This document shows positions 26,061 through 35,113 of a stretch of DNA of 64,000 nt, piece by piece. Source of the stretch: Burkholderia sp. D-99 (GTDB lineage Bacteria; Pseudomonadota; Gammaproteobacteria; Burkholderiales; Burkholderiaceae); assembly GCF_011605345.1 (NCBI RefSeq), contig NZ_JAAOXM010000004.1, forward strand, positions 434,001-498,000, read 5' to 3'. A program made the position numbers and the translations under genes. The notes below the pieces were generated by a model. It was not told where the DNA came from, searched no databases, and was given only the letters and a program-made list of their open reading frames with translations. Position 1 is the first letter of the stretch. Every line of letters begins with the position of its first letter.

Positions 26061-26857
26061 CTGACAACGACATTCGAACCTTCGCCCGCGAACTCGACGC
26101 CGCGGAGCAATCGCGTACCCAGATGAAGCAGATATCGCTCACCCGGCCCGATATCACGGTTGCCGACGCCTACGCGATCCAGCGGACCTGGGTCGACGCC
26201 AAGCTCGCACGCGGGCGCACCGTCATCGGCCACAAGATCGGGCTGACGTCTCGCGCCATGCAGATGGCATCACGGATCGACGAACCGGACTTCGGCGTGT
26301 TGCTCGACGACATGCGCTGGGAGGACGGTGGCGAGATCGATTGCGCGCGGCTGATCGTGCCGCGCGTCGAGGTGGAACTGGCATTCCTGCTCGACCACGC
26401 GCTGACCGGCCCCGACGTGACGCTCTTCGATGTCCTGGACGCCACCCGCTACGTGGTGCCGGCACTCGAAATCATCGACGCCCGTTCCGAGCAGTTCGAT
26501 GCCCTGACCGGCCAGCCACGCAAGGTGTTCGACACCATCGCCGACAACGCGGCCAATGCCGGCGTGATTCTGGGCGGCAGGCCGGTGCGGGCTGCGGACG
26601 TCGACCTGCGTTGGGTCGGCACACTCCTGCAACGCAACGGCGTGATCGAGGAAACGGGGCTGGCCGCCGGGGTGCTCAATCATCCGGCCAACGGCGTAGC
26701 GTGGCTGGCGCGCCGACTCGCGGCCTTCGGCGAAGGGCTCCAGCCGATGCAGATCGTCCTGGCCGGATCGTTTACGCGCCCGGTATACGCGCGGCCCGGC
26801 GACACCTTCCACGCGGATTTCGGCCAGTTGGGCAGCGTGTCGTGCCGCTTTGTCTGA
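26054..26857 (+). CDS. 2-oxo-hepta-4-ene-1,7-dioate/2-oxopent-4-enoate hydratase-like protein
   Basis: A 267-residue member of the FAH-superfamily hydratases (HpaH/MhpD type), with the length of HpaH. It shows the substrate loop [12 protein letters not shown], the metal-binding E-x-E in RVEVELAF, and the PALEIIDAR strand. These enzymes add water to 2-hydroxydienoates from aromatic meta-cleavage. The other genes of a 4-hydroxyphenylacetate pathway are not in the window, so the operon is either a partial pathway or acts on another ring-cleavage product. Confidence 0.87.
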   Translation: MLTDNDIRTFARELDAAEQSRTQMKQISLTRPDITVADAYAIQRTWVDAKLARGRTVIGHKIGLTSRAMQMASRIDEPDFGVLLDDMRWEDGGEIDCARLIVPRVEVELAFLLDHALTGPDVTLFDVLDATRYVVPALEIIDARSEQFDALTGQPRKVFDTIADNAANAGVILGGRPVRAADVDLRWVGTLLQRNGVIEETGLAAGVLNHPANGVAWLARRLAAFGEGLQPMQIVLAGSFTRPVYARPGDTFHADFGQLGSVSCRFV

Positions 26858-27156
26858 TGCTGTCGATCTTGATCCGCCGCCTGGCTCCGCGTTAGTAACG
26901 TGCCCTTCCGGCCACGCTGCTTTCGACGCGTGCCGCATGCGGGAACGACCTGGGCCGGCACGGTGCTTCAACGGAGCAAGGCAACGCACCGTTCACCGTA
27001 CCCGTCATCGCACGCGACGAAACACACAAGCCGGACGCAGACATTGAAAACGTCAGAGCCGTTTCTGCTGAATACGATTCCGACTGAAAAGGCGAGCGCT
27101 CCGTCGCGCAGTGCTGTGACGAGAGGTAACGCAATGCTACATCGAATGCGACCGGA
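26858..27156. other. Intergenic, no gene recognised
   Basis: About 300 bases between convergent genes. Open frames here have no plausible product and no terminator with a T-tract was seen. Confidence 0.4.
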
Positions 27157-27801
27157 TCAGATCTCGTCCGCAAACTCGTCGAGAAAGCGCTGCAACCGAT
27201 CGCGGCGGACGATCGCGAGACGGGTACCGGTGACGGTCTGGAAACCGGTTGAAAGCTTCAACAGTTTCGTGCGGAAGTGATCGATCGCAAATCGCTTGTC
27301 GTCGAGTTCCCGTTCCGTTGCGTGCGGATCGGCCGGGTCATACAACGCGCTGCCCATCCGGCCCGCGACATAAAAGCACCGCGCGACGCCCACCATGCCG
27401 ATCGCATCGAGCCGGTCGGCATCCTGCAGCACCTTTGCTTCGAGCGTCGTCGGCGCGATACAGGCAGAAAAACTGTGCGCCTCGACCGCGTGCGCGACGG
27501 CGTCGATCTTCGCGTCCGGCCAATCCAGCGACTTCAGCACCCGCCGGGCCTTTTCCGCCGACAATCGCGATGCCTGCGCGCGAAGCGGGGAATTTTTCTC
27601 CACCGCCACGCAGTCGTGCAGCAGTGTCGCGGCAAACAGCACCTCGGCGTCTCCGCCCTCCTTCGCCTGGATCGCGGCCGCGTTCTTCCACACGCGTTGC
27701 AGATGCGACGTGTCGTGGGAGCCGTCGCCATTGGCATCGCTCCAGTGAGCCAGCAAGGCCTTGGCCAGTTCCTGAAAGGGGGCGAACGCAAGGATAGTCA
27801 T
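27157..27801 (-). CDS. HD-domain phosphohydrolase
   Basis: The 214-residue protein shows the HD metal-site residues: H in HDTSHLQRVW, the H-D pair in LLHDCVAVEK, and a later D in DADRLDAIGMVG. It belongs to the YedJ-like group of uncharacterised HD proteins, probably acting on nucleotides or nucleotide-like phosphoesters in the cytoplasm. It stands alone between convergent and divergent neighbours. The ATG at 27801 has no strong ribosome site. Confidence 0.88.
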   Translation of the reverse strand: MTILAFAPFQELAKALLAHWSDANGDGSHDTSHLQRVWKNAAAIQAKEGGDAEVLFAATLLHDCVAVEKNSPLRAQASRLSAEKARRVLKSLDWPDAKIDAVAHAVEAHSFSACIAPTTLEAKVLQDADRLDAIGMVGVARCFYVAGRMGSALYDPADPHATERELDDKRFAIDHFRTKLLKLSTGFQTVTGTRLAIVRRDRLQRFLDEFADEI

Positions 27802-27969
27802 GGGGGAAATCGGTCGAGATCGGGATGCCGATTATCGCCGCAAGTGCCGCACCGCACACGATCGACTGTCCGATCCGCCGTTGATCCCGACGGATCAGGC
27901 AAACCATTCCATCCGCGTGAACCCGGTTGGCTTATAGTGCGGCGTGCCAATACAACGAGGAGCGCTGCA

Positions 27970-28377
27970 ATGACACTGCTGGCCAACGGTCCGTTTGAAG
28001 TGAAGCTGAATCCGGAATCCCTGAGTCCCGTCGCGGAACATACCGGGCTCGGCCGCATGTCGCTGGACAAGCGGTATCACGGCGACCTGGAGGCCGTCAG
28101 TCATGGCGAGATGCTCGCGTTTCGAAGCAGCGTCCAGGGCTCCGCGGGCTACGTGGCCATGGAAACCGTGCAAGGCGCGCTGGGCGGCCGCCACGGCAGT
28201 TTCGTCCTGCAGCACAGCTCCACCATGACCCGCGGACAGCCGCAGCAATCGATCACCGTCGTGCCCGATTCCGGAACGGGAGAGTTGCTGGGGCTCTCCG
28301 GCTCGATGATCATCGCCATCGACGACGGCCGGCACTCATACCGCTTCGACTACACACTGCCCGGCTCGCCTCGGTAA
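27970..28377 (+). CDS. DUF3224 family protein
   Basis: A 135-residue protein with a small calycin-like beta-barrel pattern. It carries the DUF3224 signature GRMSLDKRYHGDLEAVSHGEML, GSAGYVAMETVQGALGGRHGSF, and QHSSTM in series. The function is unknown across the family. GAGGAG precedes the ATG. It is divergent from the HD protein gene. Confidence 0.85.
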   Translation: MTLLANGPFEVKLNPESLSPVAEHTGLGRMSLDKRYHGDLEAVSHGEMLAFRSSVQGSAGYVAMETVQGALGGRHGSFVLQHSSTMTRGQPQQSITVVPDSGTGELLGLSGSMIIAIDDGRHSYRFDYTLPGSPR

Positions 28378-28574
28378 GCCGACTCATGGGAATGCGGCTG
28401 CCTCATGGTGTCGCCGCGCCGGGGCAGTGACGCAGCCCCCTCTCATTCACCTCCCGATACCCGGCGATTGCGCGTCGAAGGCATCGCCGGGTTCGCTCAT
28501 GATCGTGTGAATGCGTTCGACCTCGGCGACGCGCTCAGCAATCGCCGAACCATCGCGCCACGATCACAACGGGT

Positions 28575-29813
28575 TCAATTCCACGCATGGCGCGCCGGGC
28601 GCACGCCGTTCAGGTAGTAGTTGCCGACGAGGTGATATTTCCAGCGCACCGGATCGTGCAACGTATGCGTGCGTGCATTGCGCCAGTGCCGGTCGAGGTT
28701 GTGCTCGGCCAGCGTCGCCTGCGTGCCGGCCAGCTCGAACAGCTTCTCGCCCGCGAGCAGCGCGATCTCCGTCGTCAGCACCTTCGCCTCGCCCACCGCC
28801 ACCGACGCACGCGCAACATCGTCTTCAGTCACGTCGCCGCGCGCCGCGATCTCGTCGAGCGTACGCGCCGCGCGCTCGAGCAGCGCCTCCGCAGCATGCA
28901 GCTGGATATGCAGATGGCCGATCTCGCGGATCGTCAACGGATCGTCGGCTGCGCGCTCGACGCCGCTGTCGACCCACGGCCGCGTGCGCGTGCGCACGAA
29001 CGCCAGCGTATCGTCGAGCGCGGCCCTGGCGATGCCCGCGTCGATCGCGGCCTGGATGATCTGCGACAGCGGGCCGTTCAGCGTCGGCAGATCCGACACG
29101 CGCTGGGCCGGCAGCACGTGCGACGCCGGCACGCGCACGTTGTCGAGCACGACGGTGCCGCTCGCGGTGGTCCGCTGCCCGAACCCCGACCAGTCGTCGA
29201 TCACGGTCAGCCCCGGCGCCGGCTGGCGAATGTAAGCGAGCCACGCGCGGCGCTCGTCGTCGAGGCCGAGCACCGGCACGTAATGCGCGAACAGCGCCCC
29301 GGTCGAATAGAACTTGGTGCCATCGACGACGTAATCGTCGCCGTCCCGGCGCACACGCGTCTTCAGGTCGAGCACGTGCTTCGTGCCCTTCTCCGAAAAG
29401 CCGTTGCCGAACCGCTTGCCGCTCAGCACTTCCGAGAACAGGTGGCGCTTCTGCGCGTCGGTGCCGGTCAGCGCGATCACGTCGACCAGCCCGAAATGAT
29501 TCTGCGGCAACTGCCCGAGCGACGGATCGGCCGCCGCGACGATCTTCACCACCTCCGTCAACGTCACATGCGAGACACCCGCGCCGCCATAAGCCTTCGG
29601 CACGGTGATGGCCCACAGCCCCGACTGCGAGAACCATTCAATCTCGTCGCGCGGCAGCCGGCGCTCCCGGTCGCGCTCGGCCGCACCTTGCGCGAGCCGT
29701 TGCGCAAGCGCATGCGCGGTCGCGATGGCCTGCGCGTCGTCGGCGATCACGTGCGCCACCTGCGGTTGCGTATCGGCGGGCCGTTCCTGGATCGTGGCGC
29801 TCGTCTCTGACAT
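28575..29813 (-). CDS. SfnB-type acyl-CoA-dehydrogenase-like flavoprotein (sulfur acquisition)
   Basis: The 412-residue protein has the acyl-CoA dehydrogenase fold in the version used by sulfur scavenging (SfnB/DszC-like). It shows AITVPKAYGGAGVSHVTL, then GNGFSEKGTKHV, VDGTKFYSTGALFAHYVPV and the C-terminal NLDRHWRNARTHTLHDP motif. Family members work as FMN-dependent oxygenases or desulfurising enzymes when sulfate is scarce. AGGAGAG places the start at 29813. It is divergent from a second, related gene at 30107. Confidence 0.87.
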   Translation of the reverse strand: MSETSATIQERPADTQPQVAHVIADDAQAIATAHALAQRLAQGAAERDRERRLPRDEIEWFSQSGLWAITVPKAYGGAGVSHVTLTEVVKIVAAADPSLGQLPQNHFGLVDVIALTGTDAQKRHLFSEVLSGKRFGNGFSEKGTKHVLDLKTRVRRDGDDYVVDGTKFYSTGALFAHYVPVLGLDDERRAWLAYIRQPAPGLTVIDDWSGFGQRTTASGTVVLDNVRVPASHVLPAQRVSDLPTLNGPLSQIIQAAIDAGIARAALDDTLAFVRTRTRPWVDSGVERAADDPLTIREIGHLHIQLHAAEALLERAARTLDEIAARGDVTEDDVARASVAVGEAKVLTTEIALLAGEKLFELAGTQATLAEHNLDRHWRNARTHTLHDPVRWKYHLVGNYYLNGVRPARHAWN

Positions 29814-30033
29814 CGGGCTCTCCTGCTGATTGACGGAAACGTTCAATCTAGCAGCGCCCCGCGCGCCGGCAAACCGAGCGATTCGCACAACGATATTCCT
29901 TCGAACGGCAAACGATGCGGCACGCCGCACGCAAGAAACCGCGCGTCAGCAGCGACATCGACGCTCCGGCATCGATGCCGCGCCGCCTCGCCCGCGTAAT
30001 GCCCGGTGGCGATAACGATGTACGAATCCGTTA

Positions 30034-30063
30034 TTGGATCGTCCGCGTCGCGCTTCCTATACT
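30034..30063 (+). promoter_or_regulatory. Sigma-70-like promoter before the second flavoprotein gene
   Basis: TTGGAT at 30034-30039 and TATACT at 30058-30063 are separated by 18 bases, 44 bases before the ATG at 30107. It probably drives the flavoprotein/monooxygenase pair; a CysB- or Cbl-type site is expected nearby but was not identified. Confidence 0.5.
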
Positions 30064-30106
30064 GGCCTGCCGGCATCGACGGCCCCCGCCTTTCAAGGAC
30101 CACCGC

Positions 30107-31378
30107 ATGACTTCGTCTCCCGCAGCAATCGAGCTTTCCACCGGCACCGACTATGACGCGCTTGCCAGCCGCTTCAGGCCGATCTTCGAACGCATCGCGG
30201 CCGGCACCGCGGAACGCGAACGCCGCCGCGAACTGCCGTACGAGGCGATCGGCTGGCTGAAGGCCGCCGGCTTCGGCGCCGTGCGGCTGCCGGTGCGCGA
30301 TGGCGGCGCCGGCGCATCGCTGCCGCAGCTGTTCCGGCTGCTGACCGAGCTGGCCGCCGCCGATTCCAATCTGCCGCAGGCATTGCGCGGGCACTTCGCG
30401 TTCGTCGAGGACTGGCTGAACGCGCCGCCCGGCGCCGACCGCCAGACGTGGTTCGACCGCTTCGCGAGCGGCCAGCTCGTCGGCAACGCGTGGACCGAGA
30501 CCGGCGACGTGTCGCTCGGCCAGACCATCACGAAGGTTTCAGAGAAGAACGGCCGGCTCGTGCTGAACGGCCGGAAGTTCTACAGCACCGGCAGCCTGTT
30601 CGCCGACTGGATCGACGTGTTCGCGCAACGCGCGAGCGACGGCAGCGACGTGATCGTCGCCGTCGCGACCGCGCAGCCCGGCGTGATCCGCGAAGACGAC
30701 TGGGACGGCTTCGGCCAGACGACGACCGGCAGCGGCACCACGCGCTTCGAAGACGCGACGGTCGACGCACGGGACGTGATCGACTTCGCGCGACGCTTCA
30801 AGTACCAGACCGCGTTCTACCAGCTCTTCCATGTCGCGACGCTGGCCGGCATCGGCCACGCGGTCGTGCGCGACGCCGGCAACCTGGTGCGCCACCGCAC
30901 CCGCGTATACAGCCACGGCAACGCCCCGCGTGCGGGCGACGACGCGCAACTGCAGCAGGTGGTCGGCGAGATCGCGTCGTGGGCCTATGCGGCCGACGCG
31001 CTCGCGCTGCGCGCCGCGCAGCCGCTGCAACGGGCCTACGAAGCGCACTTCGGCGGCGACGCAGCGGCCGAGCACGATGCGAACGTCGCGGCCGAGATCG
31101 AATCCGCGCAAAGCCAGCTCGTCGTGTCGGAACTCGTGTTGCGCGCGGCGACGCACCTGTTCGACGCGCTCGGCGCGTCCGCCACCCGCAGCACGACGGC
31201 ACTCGATCGCCACTGGCGCAACGCGCGCACCGTGTCGTCGCACAATCCGCTCGTCTACAAGGCGCGGATCGTCGGCGACTGGGTCATCAACGGGCGCACG
31301 CCGCCGTTCGTCTGGCAGGTCGGCAACGGCGCGGGCGCGGGCGCGAGCACGCATGCAGAAACGGGAGCCGCCCAATGA
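30107..31378 (+). CDS. SfnB/DszC-like flavoprotein monooxygenase
   Basis: This 423-residue protein is a paralogue-like relative of the divergent gene at 28575. It has the same fold signatures: FGAVRLPVRDGGAGASLPQL, GNAWTETGD, LNGRKFYSTGSLFADW, and ALDRHWRNARTVSSHNP near the end. It probably uses FMNH2 to oxidise an organosulfur compound. Its stop overlaps the start of the LLM monooxygenase by 4 bases (ATGA), so the two are co-translated and likely act in sequence. Confidence 0.87.
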   Translation: MTSSPAAIELSTGTDYDALASRFRPIFERIAAGTAERERRRELPYEAIGWLKAAGFGAVRLPVRDGGAGASLPQLFRLLTELAAADSNLPQALRGHFAFVEDWLNAPPGADRQTWFDRFASGQLVGNAWTETGDVSLGQTITKVSEKNGRLVLNGRKFYSTGSLFADWIDVFAQRASDGSDVIVAVATAQPGVIREDDWDGFGQTTTGSGTTRFEDATVDARDVIDFARRFKYQTAFYQLFHVATLAGIGHAVVRDAGNLVRHRTRVYSHGNAPRAGDDAQLQQVVGEIASWAYAADALALRAAQPLQRAYEAHFGGDAAAEHDANVAAEIESAQSQLVVSELVLRAATHLFDALGASATRSTTALDRHWRNARTVSSHNPLVYKARIVGDWVINGRTPPFVWQVGNGAGAGASTHAETGAAQ

Positions 31379-32778
31379 GCAAGACCAGCAAGACCATCCG
31401 CTTCAACGCGTTCGAGATGAACTGCGTCGGCCACCAGTCGCCCGGGCTGTGGGCCCATCCGCGCGACCGGTCGTGGCAGTACAAGGATCTCGACTACTGG
31501 ACCGACCTTGCCCGCGTGCTCGAACGCGGGATTTTCGACGCGATCTTCATCGCGGACGTGATCGGCTACTACGACGTCTACAAAGGCAGCAACTACCACG
31601 CGCTGCACCAGGCCGCGCAGATCCCGGTCAACGATCCGCTGCAGCTCGCCGCGCCGATCGCGATGGCGACCGAGCATCTCGGCATCGGCATCACCGCGTC
31701 GACGACGTTCGAACACCCGTACACGTTCGCGCGCCGGCTGTCGACCGCCGATCATCACACGAAGGGCCGGCTCGCGTGGAACATCGTCACGTCCTACCTT
31801 GAAAGCGGCGCGAAGAACGTCGGCGACCACGGCCTGCGCACGCACGACGACCGCTATGCCGTCGCGGCCGAATACGTCGAGGTGCTGTACAAGCTGTTCG
31901 AAGGCAGCTGGGAAGACGGCGCGGTGGTGCGCGACCGCGACGGCCGCGTGTTCACGCATCCGGAGAAGGTCCACGAGATCGGCCACAAGGGCCGCTTCTT
32001 CGACGTGCCCGGCTACCACCTGTGCGAACCGTCGCCGCAGCGCACGCCGGTGCTGTTCCAGGCCGGCGCGTCCGGCCCCGGCAAGACATTCGCCGCGCAG
32101 CATGCCGAATGCGTGTTCGTCGCCGCGCCGACCCGCGCGCAGCTCGCGCGCTACGTGGCCGACGTGCGCGCGCAGGCCACCGCCGCGGGGCGGGACGCGA
32201 GCAAGGTATTGATCTACAACCTCGTCACCGTGATCGTTGATGAGACCGACGAGAAGGCACAGGCCAAGTTCGACGAATATCGCAAGTACGTGTCGTACGA
32301 CGGCTCGCTGGTCTTCATGTCCGGCTGGACCGGCATCGACTTCGGCCAGTACGCGCCGAACGATCCCGTCCGGCGCGTCGAAACGAATGCAATCGTGTCG
32401 GCGGTCGAGCACCTGTCGGGCGGCGACACCGCATGGACGATCGAGGAACTGGCGGCCTGGGGCGGCATCGGTGGCCTGGGCCCGGTCTTCGTCGGCTCGG
32501 CGGCGACCGTCGCGGACATCCTGCAGGAGTGGGTCGCCGCCACCGACGTGGACGGCTTCAACCTCGCGTATGCGGTCGCGCACGAAACCTTCGAGGACGT
32601 CGTGCGTCATCTCGTCCCCGAACTGCAGCGGCGCGGCGTGTATCCGACCGGCTATGCGCCGGGCACGCTGCGCGAGAAACTGTTCGGCGGGTCGGCACGG
32701 CTGCCGGACGAACATCCGGCCGCGCAGTTCCGCGACATCGAGCAGGTCAAGCGCGATGCCGAGCGGGTAGCGGCCTGA
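31375..32778 (+). CDS. LLM-class FMN-dependent monooxygenase (NtaA/SnaA/DszA family)
   Basis: The 467-residue TIM-barrel protein has the NtaA/SnaA/DszA markers WTDLARVLERGIFDAIFIAD, TASTTFEHPYTFARRL, GRLAWNIVTS and QAGASGPGKTFAA. DszA-type enzymes cleave C-S bonds in sulfones, and related ones degrade EDTA/NTA. The context here (SfnB-like partners, SsuABC transporter) favours organosulfur. It needs reduced FMN; the reductase is not in the block. An inverted repeat directly behind it may end the transcript. Confidence 0.9.
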   Translation: MSKTSKTIRFNAFEMNCVGHQSPGLWAHPRDRSWQYKDLDYWTDLARVLERGIFDAIFIADVIGYYDVYKGSNYHALHQAAQIPVNDPLQLAAPIAMATEHLGIGITASTTFEHPYTFARRLSTADHHTKGRLAWNIVTSYLESGAKNVGDHGLRTHDDRYAVAAEYVEVLYKLFEGSWEDGAVVRDRDGRVFTHPEKVHEIGHKGRFFDVPGYHLCEPSPQRTPVLFQAGASGPGKTFAAQHAECVFVAAPTRAQLARYVADVRAQATAAGRDASKVLIYNLVTVIVDETDEKAQAKFDEYRKYVSYDGSLVFMSGWTGIDFGQYAPNDPVRRVETNAIVSAVEHLSGGDTAWTIEELAAWGGIGGLGPVFVGSAATVADILQEWVAATDVDGFNLAYAVAHETFEDVVRHLVPELQRRGVYPTGYAPGTLREKLFGGSARLPDEHPAAQFRDIEQVKRDAERVAA

Positions 32779-32799
32779 GCGTACGGCAACGCGGCGGCT

Positions 32800-32823
32800 G
32801 GCCGGCCCGTGTGCGGGCCGGCC
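32800..32823 (+). terminator. Perfect 10-bp stem-loop behind the monooxygenase gene
   Basis: GGCCGGCCCG-TGTG-CGGGCCGGCC starts 21 bases after the stop codon. No T-tract follows, so it may pause or stabilise the mRNA end rather than terminate on its own. Confidence 0.5.
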
Positions 32824-33254
32824 GACGTCACGACAAGCAGAGCAACCGGTACGTCGGGCCGCTCGCCCGACACGCCGCCTGATCGCCCCACTCCCCTCAA
32901 TCGAAACCTGGTGCAGCTCCGCTGCGCGTTCAGCTTGCGCACGCGCGCACCGAAGAAAGCGCGCGCATGTTCCAGACGACGAGCGACAGAGATCCTGCGC
33001 AACTGCGCGCCTCTCGACACGCGATGCCGTCGAGCCCCGGCAGCACGCATTCTGTTCTCCCGATCCGGTTCTCCCAAGCGATATAAATCGATAAATTAAT
33101 CGGCACGCGTCATAAAGTTGCTCGCGCCCGCGCTTAGCAGCAACGCGCATGTTCAATCGCGGATTTCTTCGTTACCGGAACCTCGGTGCTTCGTTACATT
33201 AGCCGGCCACCCTGCCTGTTCCCGGCTCGTTGCCGTTCTTCCGGAGAATCCCCG
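32824..33254. other. Leader/promoter region of the transporter operon
   Basis: No gene is seen. The stretch 33078-33118 is markedly AT-rich (around GATATAAATCGATAAATTAA), unlike its surroundings, and is the likely promoter/activator region for the substrate-binding protein gene that follows. Confidence 0.4.
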
Positions 33255-34247
33255 ATGAAGCTGTCCTGGTCCCGCGCATGGCAATCCGCGGCCCTCGTCG
33301 TTGCCGCGTTCGCCGGCCTCGTCTCGGTGCACGCACGCGCAGCGACGCCCGCGGAAATCCGCGTCGACTACGCGTACTACTCACCGGAGAGCCTGGTGAT
33401 CCGCCACTTCGGCTGGCTCGAAGACGAATTCAAGGCCGACCGCACGTCGATTCGCTGGGTGCTGAGCCTGGGCAGCAATCGCGCACTCGAATACCTGAAC
33501 AGCGGTGCGGTCGATTTCGGTTCCGCCGCCGGTCTCGCGTCGGTGCTCGCGCGTGCGAACGGCAACCCGATCCATACGGTCTACGTGTTCTCCCGCCCCG
33601 AGTGGACCGCGCTCGTGGTCCGCAAGGATTCGCCGATCCGCTCGCTCGCGGACCTGAAGGGCAAGAAAATCGCCGCGACGCGCGGCACCGATCCGTTCCT
33701 GTTCACGCTGCGCGCGCTGCACACGGTCGGCCTGACCCGCGACGACGTCGAGATCGTCAACCTGCAGCATCCCGACGGGCGGACCGCACTCGCGAACGGC
33801 CAGGTCGATGCATGGGCCGGTCTCGATCCGCACATGGCCGCGGCGCAGCTCGACGACGGCGCTCGCCTGCTCTACCGCAATGTCGCGTTCAACACCTATG
33901 GTTTCCTGAACGTGCGAGACGCATTCGCCAGCCAGTACCCGCAAGCAGTCACGCGCGTACTGAAGGTCTACGATCGCGCGCGCCAGTGGATCGTCGCGCA
34001 TCCGGCCGACACCGCACAGATCGTCGCCGACGAATCGAAGGTATCGCTGCAGGTCGCGAAACTGCAGCTTCAGCGCAACGACTTCAGCGATCCCGTTCCC
34101 GGCGAAACCCAGCGCGCGGCGCTGAAGGCAGCCGCGCCGGTGCTGACGGCCGAGCAGTTGACCAAGCCCGGTGTCGATCCTGCGAAGATCGTCGATACGC
34201 TGATCGATCCGGCGTTCGCGCGCCCGCTCGCCGCCGCTTCGCACTGA
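33255..34247 (+). CDS. ssuA: Aliphatic-sulfonate-type ABC transporter substrate-binding protein
   Basis: The 330-residue protein begins with a signal peptide (hydrophobic to about residue 28, ending VHARAA). It has the SsuA/TauA-type pattern: VDYAYYSPESLVIR, then SGAVDFGSAAGLASVLARANG, KGKKIAATRGTDPF and VDAWAGLDPHMA. It captures a sulfonate or similar anion in the periplasm. GGAGAATC precedes the ATG at 33255. The permease and ATPase genes follow at 11-base and overlapping distances. Confidence 0.87.
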   Translation: MKLSWSRAWQSAALVVAAFAGLVSVHARAATPAEIRVDYAYYSPESLVIRHFGWLEDEFKADRTSIRWVLSLGSNRALEYLNSGAVDFGSAAGLASVLARANGNPIHTVYVFSRPEWTALVVRKDSPIRSLADLKGKKIAATRGTDPFLFTLRALHTVGLTRDDVEIVNLQHPDGRTALANGQVDAWAGLDPHMAAAQLDDGARLLYRNVAFNTYGFLNVRDAFASQYPQAVTRVLKVYDRARQWIVAHPADTAQIVADESKVSLQVAKLQLQRNDFSDPVPGETQRAALKAAAPVLTAEQLTKPGVDPAKIVDTLIDPAFARPLAAASH

Positions 34248-34258
34248 GGCTGTCGCCC

Positions 34259-35113
34259 ATGACGAACACCGCCGCGCGCGACGACACGCTCGCGCCTCGC
34301 CACCCCGCTTCGCCGCGCGCCGGCCGGCGTGATCCGCTTCGCCGGTGGCGAATCGCGGGCCTCGCGCTGCCGTTCGCGGTGCTCGCGTTGCTGGAGGTCG
34401 TCGTGCGGCAGGGTTGGCTACCTGACCATCTCGTTCCGGCGCCCAGCGAGATTCTCGACACGCTCGCCCGGATGGGCATCACGCGCGTGGCGCGCCATGT
34501 CGGCGCGAGTACGCTGCGGGTCGCGGCGGGTTTTGCGGCCGGCGCCGCACTCGCGCTCGTCGTCGGCGCGGCGATGGGCCTGAGCCGCCGGATCGACGCG
34601 CTGCTCGAACCGACGTTCCAGGCGCTGCGCGCGATTCCGTCGCTCGCGTGGGTGCCGGTGTTGCTGCTGTGGCTCGGCATCGATGAAGCGCCGAAGATCA
34701 CGCTCATTGCCATTGGCGCATTCTTCCCGGTGCACCTCGCGGTGGTCGCCGGCATTCGCGACGTCGACCGCAAGCTCGTCGAGCTTGGCGCGGTGTACCG
34801 GCTCGGTCCGCTCGCGCTGTTCCGGCGAATCCTGCTGCCGGCCGCGCTGCCGCAAATCGTCACCGGCTTGCGTACCGGCCTCAGTCTCGCGTGGATGTTC
34901 ATGGTCGCCGCGGAGTTGATCGCGGCCACGCGCGGCCTCGGCTTCCTGTTGAGCGACGGCCGCGAAACCGGGCGGCCCGATCTCGTGTTCGGTGCGATCC
35001 TGCTGCTGGCCTTGCTCGGCAAGCTGACCGACGGCGCAATGGCGCGCATCGAGTCACACTGGCTCGGCTGGCGCGACGCATTCGATCACGCGCCACGCAA
35101 GGTGTCGGAATGA
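34259..35113 (+). CDS. ssuC: ABC transporter permease, SsuC/TauC type
   Basis: This 284-residue membrane protein has six predicted helices and the BPD_transp_1 EAA loop, seen as LGAVYRLGPLALFRRILLPAALPQI. The region LRAIPSLAWVPVLLLWLGIDE is typical of SsuC. It forms the channel for the adjacent binding protein. Its stop overlaps the ATG of the ATPase gene by 4 bases. Confidence 0.9.
   Translation: MTNTAARDDTLAPRHPASPRAGRRDPLRRWRIAGLALPFAVLALLEVVVRQGWLPDHLVPAPSEILDTLARMGITRVARHVGASTLRVAAGFAAGAALALVVGAAMGLSRRIDALLEPTFQALRAIPSLAWVPVLLLWLGIDEAPKITLIAIGAFFPVHLAVVAGIRDVDRKLVELGAVYRLGPLALFRRILLPAALPQIVTGLRTGLSLAWMFMVAAELIAATRGLGFLLSDGRETGRPDLVFGAILLLALLGKLTDGAMARIESHWLGWRDAFDHAPRKVSE

Noticed and set aside
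30448-31374. Upstream part of a long plus-strand frame ending at 32778
   Set aside because: Arg-rich shadow of the flavoprotein gene; the LLM monooxygenase starts at 31375.
31255-33156. 633-codon minus-strand frame
   Set aside because: Antisense to the LLM monooxygenase with no recognisable product.
33230-34258. Plus-strand frame running into the permease gene
   Set aside because: Shadow of the substrate-binding protein gene in another frame; permease homology begins at 34259.
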